From: Curvivirga sp965219885
GTDB taxonomy: Bacteria; Pseudomonadota; Alphaproteobacteria; UBA8366; Aestuariispiraceae
DNA: 64,000 nt
Assembly (NCBI RefSeq): GCF_965219885.1
Contig: NZ_CBDCOT010000007.1
Location: 1-64,000, forward strand
Direction of reading: 5' to 3'
Shown piece after piece: positions 44,953 through 54,631 of the stretch. Under the pieces are notes generated by a model. It had not been told where the DNA came from. It searched no databases and was given only the letters and a program-made list of their open reading frames with translations. The position numbers and the translations under genes are program-made. How positions within the stretch are numbered: the first letter of the stretch is position 1; each line of letters begins with the position of its first letter.

Positions 44953-47897
44953 ACAAAGATTTTCGCATTAAAGGCGGTCTTGTAAATCGCGACAAGAAGC
45001 TGAACTTTCGTTTTGAAGGCAAAGCTTATGAAGGGTATGAAGGCGACACGCTGGCGTCTGCATTGCTCGCCAATGGTGAACGTGTTCTTGCACGTAGTTT
45101 TAAATATCATCGCCCTCGTGGTGTTTTTTCAGCAGGATCAGAAGAGCCAAATGCGCTGGTGACCTTACGTGAAGGTGCTTATCAAGAACCTAATGTAAGA
45201 GCCACAGTGACTGAACTGTATGATGGTTTGGTTGCAAAAGGGCAGAATTATCGTGGTTGCTTGAAGCATGATTTAATGGCAATCAACGACCTGATGTCAC
45301 CTTTCCTATCTGCAGGCTTTTATTACAAAACCTTTATGTGGCCTGCGATTTTTTGGGAAAAATTGTATGAGCCAATTATTCGCAAAGCGGCAGGGCTGGG
45401 TGAGTTATCCATGCTGGAAGATCCTGACGCTTATGACAAAGGTTTCTTACATTGTGATCTGTTGGTAATCGGTTCCGGTCCAAGTGGTTTGATAGCGGCG
45501 CTGGCTGCAGGTCGTGCAGGTTTACGTGTGATCTTGGCGGATGAAGATTTCAGAATGGGTGGTCGTCTAAATGCGGAAACTCAGGAAGTAGACGGTAAGG
45601 CAGGGCATGTTTGGGCTGAAGAAGTTTTATCAGAATTAGAAGGTATGAAAAATGTACGCCTTCTTTCCCGCACAACTGTTTATGGCGCATTTGACCATGG
45701 TATCTTTGGTGCATTGGAACGTGTAAGCGATCACAAAAAGGAAGGTTCTGGTGATGTACGTCAAATCTTATGGCGTATTTATTCCAAGCGCAGCATCTTA
45801 GCTGCTGGTGCCATTGAACGGTCTATTGCCTTTGGTAATAACGATCGTCCGGGCATTATGATGGCGGGTGCAGCGCGTGTATATGCCAATCGTTACGGTG
45901 TTGCTTTAGGTCAAAATATTTCCGTCTTCACCAATAATGATGATGGGTGGCAAACAGCGCGTGATCTTCATGCCAAAGGCGTGAATGTCGCAGCTATTAT
46001 TGATAGTCGATCCTCGACCAATCAAACCGCGCCTTCGGGTGTTGAAACTATTATGAATACTGCTGTGATGGATACGAAAGGTCGTCATGGCTTAAACTCT
46101 ATCACGCTGACTAATGGTCGAACCATAAAAACAGACGGCCTGGCTGTATCTGGCGGTTGGTCGCCGGCCGTTCATCTGACTTGCCATCAACGTGGCCGTC
46201 CTAGCTGGAATGAAGATTTGGCGGCATTTGTGCCTGGTGGTGATTTACCCGTGGGTATGTCTGCGGTTGGTTCAGCTAACGGCACGATGACCTTAAGCGC
46301 ATGTTTGAATGAAGGTTTAAATATCGCAAATAAGGTTATTGAAGAATTAGGCGTGAAGCCATCCAACTTATCTATGCCACAAGCAGAGGACGAAGTTTTT
46401 GCTACATCCGCTTTCTGGTATGTGAAAGAAAGTAAAAAACGGGCTTGGGTCGATTTACAAAATGATGTGACTGCCAAAGATGTGAAACTTTCTCATCAAG
46501 AAGGTTTCCGCGCCGTTGAACATCTAAAGCGTTATACCACATTAGGCATGGCTACGGACCAAGGCAAAACATCTAATATGCTTGGATTGGCGATTATGGC
46601 GGAAGCTTCCGGCAAAACTATTCCAGAGGTCGGAACAACCATGTTCCGTCCACCATATAGTCCTGTATCCTTATCAGCCTTGGCTGGGCGAAGCCGTGGT
46701 AAGGAGTTCCGTCCGACACGTTTGACACCTTCTCATCAATGGGCCGAAGAACAAGGAGCTGTATTTGTTGAGGCTGGTGCATGGTTGCGTGCACAATGGT
46801 ATCCAAAAGATGGTGAAGTCCATTGGCGGGAATCCGTTAATCGCGAAGCAAAAGCGGTTCGTGAATCTGTCGGGCTTTGTGATGTATCCACATTAGGCAA
46901 GATTGATATCCAAGGAAGTGATGCTGCTGAATTTTTAAATCGTATTTATGCCAATGGCTTTGCAAAACTGCCTGTTGGTAAGACGCGCTACGGTATCATG
47001 CTTCGCGAAGATGGTATGGTGATGGATGATGGGACCACAGCGAGATTGGCTGAAAATCATTTCTTAATGACCACAACTACAGCCAATGCGGTTGGGGTTT
47101 TCCGTCATATGGAATTCTGTAAACAATGTTTATGGCCTGATTTAGATGTTCAACTGATTTCAGCAACAGAACAATATGCACAATTTGCAGTGGCTGGCCC
47201 TAATTCGCGAAAAGTCTTGGAAAAGATCGTTGATAAAGAATGTGATATTTCCAATGACGCTTTTCCATTTATGGCCTGTGGCGATATCACTGTATGCGGC
47301 GGTGTCAAGGCACGTTTATTCCGTATCTCTTTCTCTGGTGAATTGGCTTATGAAATCGCGGTACCAGCCAGATATGGTGATAGCCTTGTACGTGTGCTTA
47401 TGGAAGCAGGTGAAGAATTCAATATTACGCCTTATGGAACAGAGGCTTTGAATGTTTTACGGATTGAAAAAGGTCATGCCACTGGCAATGAGCTTAATGG
47501 TCAATCCACTGCTTTAAACCTTGGTATGGATCGTATGGTATCCCGAAAAAAGGATTTCATTGGAAATGTTTTGTATCAACGTGAGAACCTGATGCGAGAA
47601 GATGCTTTAAAGCTTGTTGGTTTTAAATCTGTTTCGTCAAATCAGGAATTATTAGCGGGAAGTCATTTTATTGGTGTCGATAAAAATAATGTCCAGGAAA
47701 ATGACCAAGGTTGGATGACCTCTGTGTGTTATTCACCTAATTTAGAGAGTTTTATTGGATTAGGGTATATCAAATCAGGGGATAGCCGTATGGGTGAACG
47801 CGTACGGGCTGTTGATCTGTTAAGTAAAACAGAAACGCTTGTTGAAATTGTTAGTCCTCATTTTGTAGATCCGGAAGGGAGCCGTCTTCGTGACTGA
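44949..47897 (+). CDS. soxA: Sarcosine oxidase alpha subunit
   Basis: A 982-residue subunit of normal length. The N-terminal about 100 residues are ferredoxin-like (FEGKAYEGYEGDTLASALLA, SFKYHRPRGVFSAGSEEPNA). A dinucleotide-binding domain follows (LLVIGSGPSGLIAALAAGRA, about 172-191). From about residue 590 there is a GcvT aminomethyltransferase-like domain (AWLRAQWYPKDGEVHWRESV, VFRHMEFCKQCLWPDL, GTEALNVLRIEKGHATGNEL). It binds NAD and tetrahydrofolate and makes 5,10-methylene-THF from the sarcosine methyl. The start overlaps soxD by 4 bases. Confidence 0.96.
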   Translation: MNKDFRIKGGLVNRDKKLNFRFEGKAYEGYEGDTLASALLANGERVLARSFKYHRPRGVFSAGSEEPNALVTLREGAYQEPNVRATVTELYDGLVAKGQNYRGCLKHDLMAINDLMSPFLSAGFYYKTFMWPAIFWEKLYEPIIRKAAGLGELSMLEDPDAYDKGFLHCDLLVIGSGPSGLIAALAAGRAGLRVILADEDFRMGGRLNAETQEVDGKAGHVWAEEVLSELEGMKNVRLLSRTTVYGAFDHGIFGALERVSDHKKEGSGDVRQILWRIYSKRSILAAGAIERSIAFGNNDRPGIMMAGAARVYANRYGVALGQNISVFTNNDDGWQTARDLHAKGVNVAAIIDSRSSTNQTAPSGVETIMNTAVMDTKGRHGLNSITLTNGRTIKTDGLAVSGGWSPAVHLTCHQRGRPSWNEDLAAFVPGGDLPVGMSAVGSANGTMTLSACLNEGLNIANKVIEELGVKPSNLSMPQAEDEVFATSAFWYVKESKKRAWVDLQNDVTAKDVKLSHQEGFRAVEHLKRYTTLGMATDQGKTSNMLGLAIMAEASGKTIPEVGTTMFRPPYSPVSLSALAGRSRGKEFRPTRLTPSHQWAEEQGAVFVEAGAWLRAQWYPKDGEVHWRESVNREAKAVRESVGLCDVSTLGKIDIQGSDAAEFLNRIYANGFAKLPVGKTRYGIMLREDGMVMDDGTTARLAENHFLMTTTTANAVGVFRHMEFCKQCLWPDLDVQLISATEQYAQFAVAGPNSRKVLEKIVDKECDISNDAFPFMACGDITVCGGVKARLFRISFSGELAYEIAVPARYGDSLVRVLMEAGEEFNITPYGTEALNVLRIEKGHATGNELNGQSTALNLGMDRMVSRKKDFIGNVLYQRENLMREDALKLVGFKSVSSNQELLAGSHFIGVDKNNVQENDQGWMTSVCYSPNLESFIGLGYIKSGDSRMGERVRAVDLLSKTETLVEIVSPHFVDPEGSRLRD

Positions 47898-48450
47898 GTA
47901 TACACTTAATGCACAAACACCTCTAAATGGCTTTTCTTTGGAAAAGGATGGGGTTTCATTTAAAGAAGTTTCGCTTGTAGGAATGATTTCTATCGCACCG
48001 TTAACTGGACAAGAAGAAGCATTACATAAAGCTTTAAAAGACAGCTTTGACCTAGGTTTACCTAAAGTGAATAAGAAAACACTTTCAAATTCTGCATCCA
48101 TTTATTGTGTTGCGAAGGATCAATTCTTTCTTGAAGTAGGTGAGGATCAAATCTCGAAGCTCAACGATTTTATGAAAGATAACGCCTCATTGGCTGCGAT
48201 GACGGACCAAACGGATAGTTGGGTAAATGTGGAAGCGTCTGGTCCAAATGTGATCGGGAAATTTGAACGTTTATCAATGCTGGATATTCATCCGGATCAT
48301 TTCGAAGTTGGATCTGTGGCGCGTACGGTTATGGAACATGTCGGCGTAATATTTAGTCGCGAAGCTAACCAGTCCAATGGTAATTTGACTTATCGCGTGA
48401 TGGCGGCACGATCATTTGCGAAATCGTTAGAGCATGCTTTATCAATTTAG
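47890..48450 (+). CDS. soxG: Sarcosine oxidase gamma subunit
   Basis: A 186-residue SoxG starting with GTG at 47890, 8 bases inside soxA, which implies translational coupling. Typical features are FSLEKDGVSFKEVSLVGMIS, QFFLEVGEDQISKLNDFM, TDQTDSWVNVEASGPNVIGK, and the C-terminal HVGVIFSREANQSNGNLTYR. It forms the small structural subunit that clamps the alpha-beta core. A strong terminator follows. Confidence 0.92.
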   Translation: MTEYTLNAQTPLNGFSLEKDGVSFKEVSLVGMISIAPLTGQEEALHKALKDSFDLGLPKVNKKTLSNSASIYCVAKDQFFLEVGEDQISKLNDFMKDNASLAAMTDQTDSWVNVEASGPNVIGKFERLSMLDIHPDHFEVGSVARTVMEHVGVIFSREANQSNGNLTYRVMAARSFAKSLEHALSI

Positions 48451-48461
48451 CTGAGTAAATC

Positions 48462-48496
48462 AAAAAAAAACCTCTCAAAATTTGAGAGGTTTTTTT
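48462..48496. terminator. Bidirectional terminator after soxG
   Basis: A perfect stem aacctctcaaa / tttgagaggtt with A run on the left and T run on the right. It closes both the sox operon and the convergent GGDEF-EAL gene. Confidence 0.92.
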
Positions 48497-48497
48497 G

Positions 48498-51400
48498 TTA
48501 ATTCTTATTGATTAAATAAGTCATAAAGTCTTTGCGATATAGCGGACGGCTATGCAAATATCCTTGCACAAAGTCACATCCTCTTTCTCTTAGAATATCT
48601 TCTTGTTCCTGTGTTTCAACACCTTCGGCAACAACTTCGAGTTTTAAACTTTTTGCCATATTTAAAATGGAATCAACCAAGGCCATATTTTCTTCATCGG
48701 TTTCCATATCCTGAATGAAGGCTTTATCGATCTTTAATTTAGTGATCGGGAATTTCTTTAAGTAACTTAGTGATGAATAACCTGTCCCAAAATCGTCGAT
48801 GGATAAGCCAACACCTAATTCGCGAATTTCTTGAAGTTGTTGCAAAATTTCATCCGTGTCTACGATGAGCAAACGTTCAGTAATTTCCAAAGTTAATTTA
48901 GTAGCCGGTAATCCGGTATTGATAAGGATTTCTTTGACTAAAGTCGGGATATGTTGTCGTTGGAATTGGAAGCTGGACATATTTACAGCAACACCCGGTG
49001 CATTTGATCCGATTTCTTCTATCCATTTTACAGCCTGAAGACAGGCTTTACGCAAAATGAGCTCTCCCATGGGGACGATGAGCCCAATTTCCTCTGCAAG
49101 TGGAATGAAATCGTCAGGGGAAATAAAACCTAATTCAGGATGATTCCATCTAACTAGAGCTTCTGCGCATGCTGTTCTGCTATTACTCATATCTGTGATA
49201 GGTTGGTAATACACATGGAATTCGTCATTTTCCAATCCATGATGTAATGCTGATTCCAATTGATGTCTTTTTTCAGCCTGCTCTGATAACTCACGGGTAT
49301 AATAATGAAATGCATTTCGGCCTTTGTCTTTTGCCATATACATTGCACTATCTGCATTACGTAATAGTTCCGTTGTGATCTTGGCGTCATCTGGATAAAG
49401 AGTGATCCCAATACTTGCAGAAATGAAGATTTCGTGTCCATCGATATTATATGGCGTAGATAAACTTTTGAGAATGCGTTTCACGATTCTTTCTAGATTA
49501 TACATGTTGACGATATTTGGTAGGATTGCGGCAAATTCATCTCCACCCAAACGTGCAGCTGTATCCGTTTTACGTAATTCCCCCAATAGACGCTTTGTAA
49601 CGCGTTGCAATAATAGATCACCGACAGCATGACCAAGAGTGTCATTTACATTTTTAAAACGGTCAAGATCAATGAAAAGTAAAGCAACTTGATGATCTTC
49701 GCGTTCTGCCCTATCAATTGCGCGCGTGAAGCGGTCCGCAAATAGATTGCGATTTGCCAAACCTGTCAGAGAATCGAAATTTGCTTGTCGAATAATATGC
49801 TCTTCATCTTGTTTGCGTTTGGTGATGTCACTGAACAAAGAGACATACCCTTCAAGATTTCCATCGCTATCATATAAGCTCGTAATCGTTAACCATTCGG
49901 GATAAACCTCCCCGCTTTTACGACGATTCCATATCTCCCCTCCCCAGAAACCTTTATCATTTAAATTGGCATACATATCTTCATAGAAGGTTTGATCTTG
50001 ATGGCCGGAATTTAGGATTGAGGGGCTTAATCCAATCACATCATTTTGTTCATGCCCTGTGATATCTGTAAAAGCGTTGTTTACGGTTAATATTCTATTT
50101 TCTGCGTCCGTAACCATGACTGCTTCAGTCGCGGAGTTAAAAACAGTCGCAGCTAAGCGTAGTTGTTTTTCATTTTCTTTGCTGCTGGTTGTATCAAACA
50201 GGACACCGATATAATGCGTTAACTCGCCTGTTTCATTGAGGACTGGGGAAATACTGGCTGTTACGTAAACTCGTCTACCATCTTTGGTTTTGTTAATAAA
50301 CTCGCCCAACCAGGAATCGCCCTTGTTTAAATTTCCCCACATTTCTTGATAAACGGAGGCCTCCGTTTCGTTACTTCTTAGTAAACGTGGATTTTTATTT
50401 TCTACTTCATCAAAATCATACCCAAAAACGCTTGTAAATGCAGGGTTAATATAGCGGATAGAGCGTTCCGCATCTGTGATGAGTACGGAAACTGGAGATT
50501 GATGTAAAGCAGCGGATAGAAGTTTTATTTGTTCCTTTAGTCTTGTCGATTTTTCGTATTCTCTTCTTACTCGATAGACCGAAAAGGCAATCAGGGTTGA
50601 TATTGCACTCAAACCTAAAATAAGCGGAAGATTTCGCCCTAACCATGACCAGAATGTTCCATCATGGCATAGGGTAACGACCACTGCGAGAGGGAATTTT
50701 TCTAATAGTTGTATGACGATCGTTTCTTGTTCAAAGATACCTGAATACAAATTTGTAGATGATTGTTCAGCGCCATCTTTTAACAACTGATTTATTAATG
50801 ATCCATTAAGCGCATCATTGTTCAGATCTGATGTTCCTAGAATAAATTTTGTCTTCTGATTAGGTATAAAACCGTAAACACCAACCTTATCTTCAGGTAA
50901 GAGTTTTAGGTCCTCAATGATATCTATGAAGTAACTTGTATTTAAGGCGGCGATCAATTCATATTTGCTATCTGCATCATCATTGAAAATAGGAAGCGTT
51001 AATGAAAGAGGTATTAGGGACCGTCTTTTGTTATCAACTGGGGGATCTCCGATAACAGGTAGGAAGCGGCTGAAAATTTGTTCGCCGATTTTCAAAGCGT
51101 CATTGGTGTCTATTGGTTGCCCCAGTTTTATTTGAGAGCGATCTATTTCTCTTGAGCGATTTTTTGCTGAGTCAAAAACTAACCGATCATCTTTGAATAT
51201 CACAACTTGTCTTATATGAGGGGCAAACCCAAGAATACGTCTTGTGCTTGCCATTAATTCTTGTTCACCGATTAAACCTATTTCATAGAGATGCATTTCT
51301 TCGGAGACAGCCAGAAGACTGGCTTCTACGGACTCTATAGCGCGGGCGTAACTATTTTCAATGATACCTGCGTAGAGACTCGCATTTGATTTTCTTTCTT

Positions 51401-51611
51401 GAACGGTTTGTGAAAAACTCGACCATAAAGTGAATATCAACAAGAATGTGAAGCTGATGGCAATGATCCAGCTCCAAAAAATGAGAGATTTTCTTTTTTT
51501 ATAATGATTTAAGTTGGTTACGATCATATCAATAATAAAATTATGGTAATTTGTTGCTTTTATTATAAAAATTATGAGGTGGGTGATAGCAGTAGAGATA
51601 AATTGAGACAT
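48498..51611 (-). CDS. Membrane sensor diguanylate cyclase/phosphodiesterase (PAS-PAS-GGDEF-EAL)
   Basis: A 1037-residue c-di-GMP enzyme. A membrane helix near residues 42-65 is followed by a periplasmic sensor of about 250 residues and a second helix near 325-345. PAS1 covers about 360-480 (VLITDAERSIRYINPAFTSV), and PAS2 about 485-605 (VMVTDAENRILTVNNAFTDI). The GGDEF domain (about 615-775) has RLGGDEFAAIL. The EAL domain (about 790-1035) has EALVRWNHPELG, DDFGTGYSSLSYLKKFP and VVAEGVETQEQ. Both active-site motifs are intact, so it could make and break c-di-GMP. The true start may be Met29 (51527), giving MIVTNLNHYKK; no clear ribosome binding site decides. It is divergent from a solute-binding protein gene. 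Confidence 0.93.
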   Translation of the reverse strand: MSQFISTAITHLIIFIIKATNYHNFIIDMIVTNLNHYKKRKSLIFWSWIIAISFTFLLIFTLWSSFSQTVQERKSNASLYAGIIENSYARAIESVEASLLAVSEEMHLYEIGLIGEQELMASTRRILGFAPHIRQVVIFKDDRLVFDSAKNRSREIDRSQIKLGQPIDTNDALKIGEQIFSRFLPVIGDPPVDNKRRSLIPLSLTLPIFNDDADSKYELIAALNTSYFIDIIEDLKLLPEDKVGVYGFIPNQKTKFILGTSDLNNDALNGSLINQLLKDGAEQSSTNLYSGIFEQETIVIQLLEKFPLAVVVTLCHDGTFWSWLGRNLPLILGLSAISTLIAFSVYRVRREYEKSTRLKEQIKLLSAALHQSPVSVLITDAERSIRYINPAFTSVFGYDFDEVENKNPRLLRSNETEASVYQEMWGNLNKGDSWLGEFINKTKDGRRVYVTASISPVLNETGELTHYIGVLFDTTSSKENEKQLRLAATVFNSATEAVMVTDAENRILTVNNAFTDITGHEQNDVIGLSPSILNSGHQDQTFYEDMYANLNDKGFWGGEIWNRRKSGEVYPEWLTITSLYDSDGNLEGYVSLFSDITKRKQDEEHIIRQANFDSLTGLANRNLFADRFTRAIDRAEREDHQVALLFIDLDRFKNVNDTLGHAVGDLLLQRVTKRLLGELRKTDTAARLGGDEFAAILPNIVNMYNLERIVKRILKSLSTPYNIDGHEIFISASIGITLYPDDAKITTELLRNADSAMYMAKDKGRNAFHYYTRELSEQAEKRHQLESALHHGLENDEFHVYYQPITDMSNSRTACAEALVRWNHPELGFISPDDFIPLAEEIGLIVPMGELILRKACLQAVKWIEEIGSNAPGVAVNMSSFQFQRQHIPTLVKEILINTGLPATKLTLEITERLLIVDTDEILQQLQEIRELGVGLSIDDFGTGYSSLSYLKKFPITKLKIDKAFIQDMETDEENMALVDSILNMAKSLKLEVVAEGVETQEQEDILRERGCDFVQGYLHSRPLYRKDFMTYLINKN

Positions 51612-51702
51612 TGATCTAGAGCAAAGCTGATTGAGGATCTCTATGTTAGCTCATCATCTGGATTGGCTGTGAGATTAAAAAAAATCCTAGCAGGAGAAAA
51701 TA

Positions 51703-52491
51703 ATGCAATCTTTCATAGCTTTATTAGGTGTCGTTTTGACTTTTGGGATTGCGACCATTGCGCAGGCAGAAACAAGAATAGATTTAATAAAAAAAACAAA
51801 CATTTTAAGGGTTTGCATATGGCCTGAATATTTTGCCATTTCTTATAGAAATCCACGGACTTATGAGTTGGAAGGTGTCGATGTTGATATGGCCCGGGAA
51901 TTAGCCAACGAATTGGATGTTGATTTGATTTTTGTGGATAGTTCATTCGCCAAACTTGCCAAAAACATGACCACGAATGTATGTGATATTTCTATGCATG
52001 GTGTTGGTGTGAGAGAAAGTCGTAAACAGTTTATGGACTTTTCCAATCCGCATCTCTCAAGCGGTATTTATGCGGTAGGTATGAGGAATAACAAACTCAT
52101 TCAATCTTGGGAAGATATTGACCAAGTAGGGAATATAGTCGTTGTGCAGAAGGCAACCTATATGGAACCTGTCATGCGAGACTATCTTAAGAGAGCAGAG
52201 TTGAGCGTTGTCGAAAGTTTTAAGGCAAGAGAGCAGGAAGTAGAAGCTGGGCGAGCCGATGTGTTCATGACCGATTATCCTTACGGGCATAGAATGAGTT
52301 CACTGACAAACTGGGCGTTATTGATGGCACCTGAAGAAAAGCTTGCGGTCACCCCATACGCTTATGCTTTGCCAAAAGGCGAGCCTGATTGGATGGAATA
52401 TGTGAATAATTTCATCGCAAGGATTAAGGCAGATGGCCGATTAAAAACCTCTGCAGCCAAATATGGTTTGTTACCAATTGTTGCCCCTTGA
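51703..52491 (+). CDS. Periplasmic solute-binding protein, family 3
   Basis: A 262-residue protein with a signal peptide (MQSFIALLGVVLTFGIATIA, cleavage after AQA near residue 22). The family-3 pattern follows: LRVCIWPEYFAISYRNP, LEGVDVDMARELANELDVDL and VGVRESRKQFMDFSNPHLSS. It resembles amino-acid-binding components, but no ABC permease or ATPase is next to it. It may feed a signalling partner, and the divergent sensor GGDEF-EAL gene is a possible candidate. A strong ribosome binding site (aggag) precedes the start. Confidence 0.9.
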   Translation: MQSFIALLGVVLTFGIATIAQAETRIDLIKKTNILRVCIWPEYFAISYRNPRTYELEGVDVDMARELANELDVDLIFVDSSFAKLAKNMTTNVCDISMHGVGVRESRKQFMDFSNPHLSSGIYAVGMRNNKLIQSWEDIDQVGNIVVVQKATYMEPVMRDYLKRAELSVVESFKAREQEVEAGRADVFMTDYPYGHRMSSLTNWALLMAPEEKLAVTPYAYALPKGEPDWMEYVNNFIARIKADGRLKTSAAKYGLLPIVAP

Positions 52492-52629
52492 TTTTAAAAT
52501 ATTCCAAACTCTAAAAATAGTGCCTTTTCTTTTCATATCTTTAAGTGAGAAAGTATTTAAAAACCGATCTTGCGTAACGGGTTATACTCGCATTAAAATC
52601 TCGCAAATTGGGTGATGTAAGGTAAAGAA

Positions 52630-54573
52630 ATGTTATCGGTATTCCGTTTTTTGATATTGGCCTATGCAATAATAGGTGCTGCATCTTTGTCATGGGCGAA
52701 GAAAAATGAAGAAGGTGTGGCCGTCATTATTGGCAACAAATCTTATTCAGATCGAATTCCGGAAGTTTCGTATGCCCATCGTGACGCTGACGCGATGCGA
52801 TATTACATTCTTAACGTCTTAGGATATGCAGAAGAAAACGTTATTGACTTAAGGGATGCAACTAAATCCCAATTAGAATCTGCATTTGGAAATTCAAATA
52901 GTCATAAAGGGCAAATTTGGCAGTATATTGATCCTGCAGGTACATCCGATGTGACAATTTATTATTCCGGACATGGCGTGCCTGGAAGTGATAAACGCGG
53001 TTATCTTTTACCATCAGATGCAAATCCTGATACTGCTGAAATTAACGGTTATCCCATTGACTTACTTTATGAAAACTTAGGTAAATTAAACACACGTAGC
53101 GTGACAATATTACTGGATGCCTGTTTCTCAGGGGATAGTGGCGGGGGGATGCTAATCCGTAACGCCTCACCAGTCTTCATGGAAAGCGAAGTGCCGGAAA
53201 CAAGTGGTGAGAACATGACGGTCATTACAGCAGCAAGCGGCACGCAATTGGCCTCTTGGGATCAAAACGCACAACATGGTTTATTCACACATCATCTATT
53301 AGATGCATTATATGGTGACGCTGATGACAATACGGATGGTCAAATTACCGCACTTGAAGTGAAATCTTATCTGGATAAGAAAATGACGCGGGCAGCACGT
53401 CGTAATTACCGACGGGAACAAGATGCGAGTTTAAGCGGTGAAGTTTCAGCGGTATTGGGATTTCAGATTGATGGAGTATTTGCTTCGCGTCCCTCTCTTG
53501 ATACGCAAGGAACTGCTGATAGCACTCCGATACCCATAGAAATTGATGTAGAAGAAGTTTCTAAGCATCTATTTGCAACTAAAAATGCCAATATTCGAAA
53601 TTATCCATCCATACAAGGGGATAAAATTGGTCAGTTTAAAAAAGGTGAGCTGGTTGTTGTTACCGGTAAAGCAGGTGAGTGGTATCGGGTAGCGATCGCC
53701 AATAGTACTGATCTTGGATATGTTTATAGTAATTTACTGGGTGAAAAACATGCCCAAGTTTCGGATTTCGAAAGCATTCAAGAATGTGACGAATGCCCGG
53801 AAATGGTGAAGCTTCCAAAAGGAAGTTTTGTCATGGGATCTGACAATGGTGCAGAGGACGAAGCACCTGCCCATAAAGTGACAATTGATTATGATTTTGC
53901 TGTCAGTCGATCGGAAATCACAGTTGGTCAATTTTCTCAATTTGTCTCAGAAACTGATTATCATGCTGGAGCCACCTGTCATGTGTCTGAAAATGGCAAA
54001 TGGAAAGAAGTATCTTTTTCATGGGTCTATCCAAATTTTGTACAAGATCGTGATCACCCTGTCGTATGTATGAACTGGAATGATGCGCAGGCTTATGTTG
54101 AATGGCTAAGCAAGAAAACGGGGCGAGATTATCGCCTCTTGTCCGAAGCAGAATGGGAATATGCGGCAAAGGGTGGCATGAAAGGGAAGTTCTGGTTCGA
54201 TAACATAGCAATGTTGCAATGCACCTATATAAATGGTGCAGCAGATGAGACTGAGGAGGAAAACCGTCTTCAGGAATGTTCTGATGAATTTAAATATACA
54301 GCACCAGTATATTATATGCCTACAAATCCTTTCGGGCTTTTTGCCATGAATGGTAATGTTTGGGAATGGGTGCAGGATTGTAATACAGATAATTATCAAA
54401 ATGCCCCGTCAAATGGTAAGGCGGATGAAAGCCATGGTTGTGATCAACGTGCTTTGCGCGGTGGCGGGTTTTTGAACAGCGGGGATGCTTTATCGAATAT
54501 CAATCGCGGTAGTATTAATCCGGACCGTCGTGATTTTGATACAGGTTTTCGGATTGCACTTAGCTTAAATTAA
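52630..54573 (+). CDS. Secreted caspase-family protein with SH3 and FGE-like domains
   Basis: A 647-residue protein with signal peptide (hydrophobic 5-20, likely cleavage after SWA near residue 23). Residues about 25-275 form a peptidase C14 (metacaspase-type) domain, with catalytic His115 in YYSGHGVPGS and Cys165 in LLDACFSGDSGGG. Residues about 315-375 form a bacterial SH3 domain (ATKNANIRNYPSIQGDKIGQ, GEWYRVAI). Residues about 385-645 form an FGE-sulfatase (SUMF1) fold: MVKLPKGSFVMGSDNGAEDE, YRLLSEAEWEYAAKGG, MNGNVWEWVQDC, LRGGGFLNSG. The Cys pair used by true formylglycine-generating enzymes near the end is absent (NINRGSINPDRRDFDTGFRI). It is probably a periplasmic protease-like protein. 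The target is unknown. Confidence 0.9.
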   Translation: MLSVFRFLILAYAIIGAASLSWAKKNEEGVAVIIGNKSYSDRIPEVSYAHRDADAMRYYILNVLGYAEENVIDLRDATKSQLESAFGNSNSHKGQIWQYIDPAGTSDVTIYYSGHGVPGSDKRGYLLPSDANPDTAEINGYPIDLLYENLGKLNTRSVTILLDACFSGDSGGGMLIRNASPVFMESEVPETSGENMTVITAASGTQLASWDQNAQHGLFTHHLLDALYGDADDNTDGQITALEVKSYLDKKMTRAARRNYRREQDASLSGEVSAVLGFQIDGVFASRPSLDTQGTADSTPIPIEIDVEEVSKHLFATKNANIRNYPSIQGDKIGQFKKGELVVVTGKAGEWYRVAIANSTDLGYVYSNLLGEKHAQVSDFESIQECDECPEMVKLPKGSFVMGSDNGAEDEAPAHKVTIDYDFAVSRSEITVGQFSQFVSETDYHAGATCHVSENGKWKEVSFSWVYPNFVQDRDHPVVCMNWNDAQAYVEWLSKKTGRDYRLLSEAEWEYAAKGGMKGKFWFDNIAMLQCTYINGAADETEEENRLQECSDEFKYTAPVYYMPTNPFGLFAMNGNVWEWVQDCNTDNYQNAPSNGKADESHGCDQRALRGGGFLNSGDALSNINRGSINPDRRDFDTGFRIALSLN

Positions 54574-54584
54574 GATTTGAGTTT

Positions 54585-54615
54585 AAGAGAGAACTAGTGA
54601 AACTAATTCTCTCTT
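54585..54615. terminator. Bidirectional terminator hairpin
   Basis: A 9-bp stem aagagagaa / ttctctctt whose loop holds a small inner stem (tagt/acta). It lies between the caspase-family gene and the convergent enolase-superfamily gene. Confidence 0.75.
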
Positions 54616-54631
54616 AATAAATTTAGTGAAA

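Noticed and set aside
53780..54573. FGE domain as an active formylglycine-generating enzyme for a sulfatase
   Set aside because: The C-terminal cysteine pair needed for catalysis is missing and no sulfatase gene is in the window.
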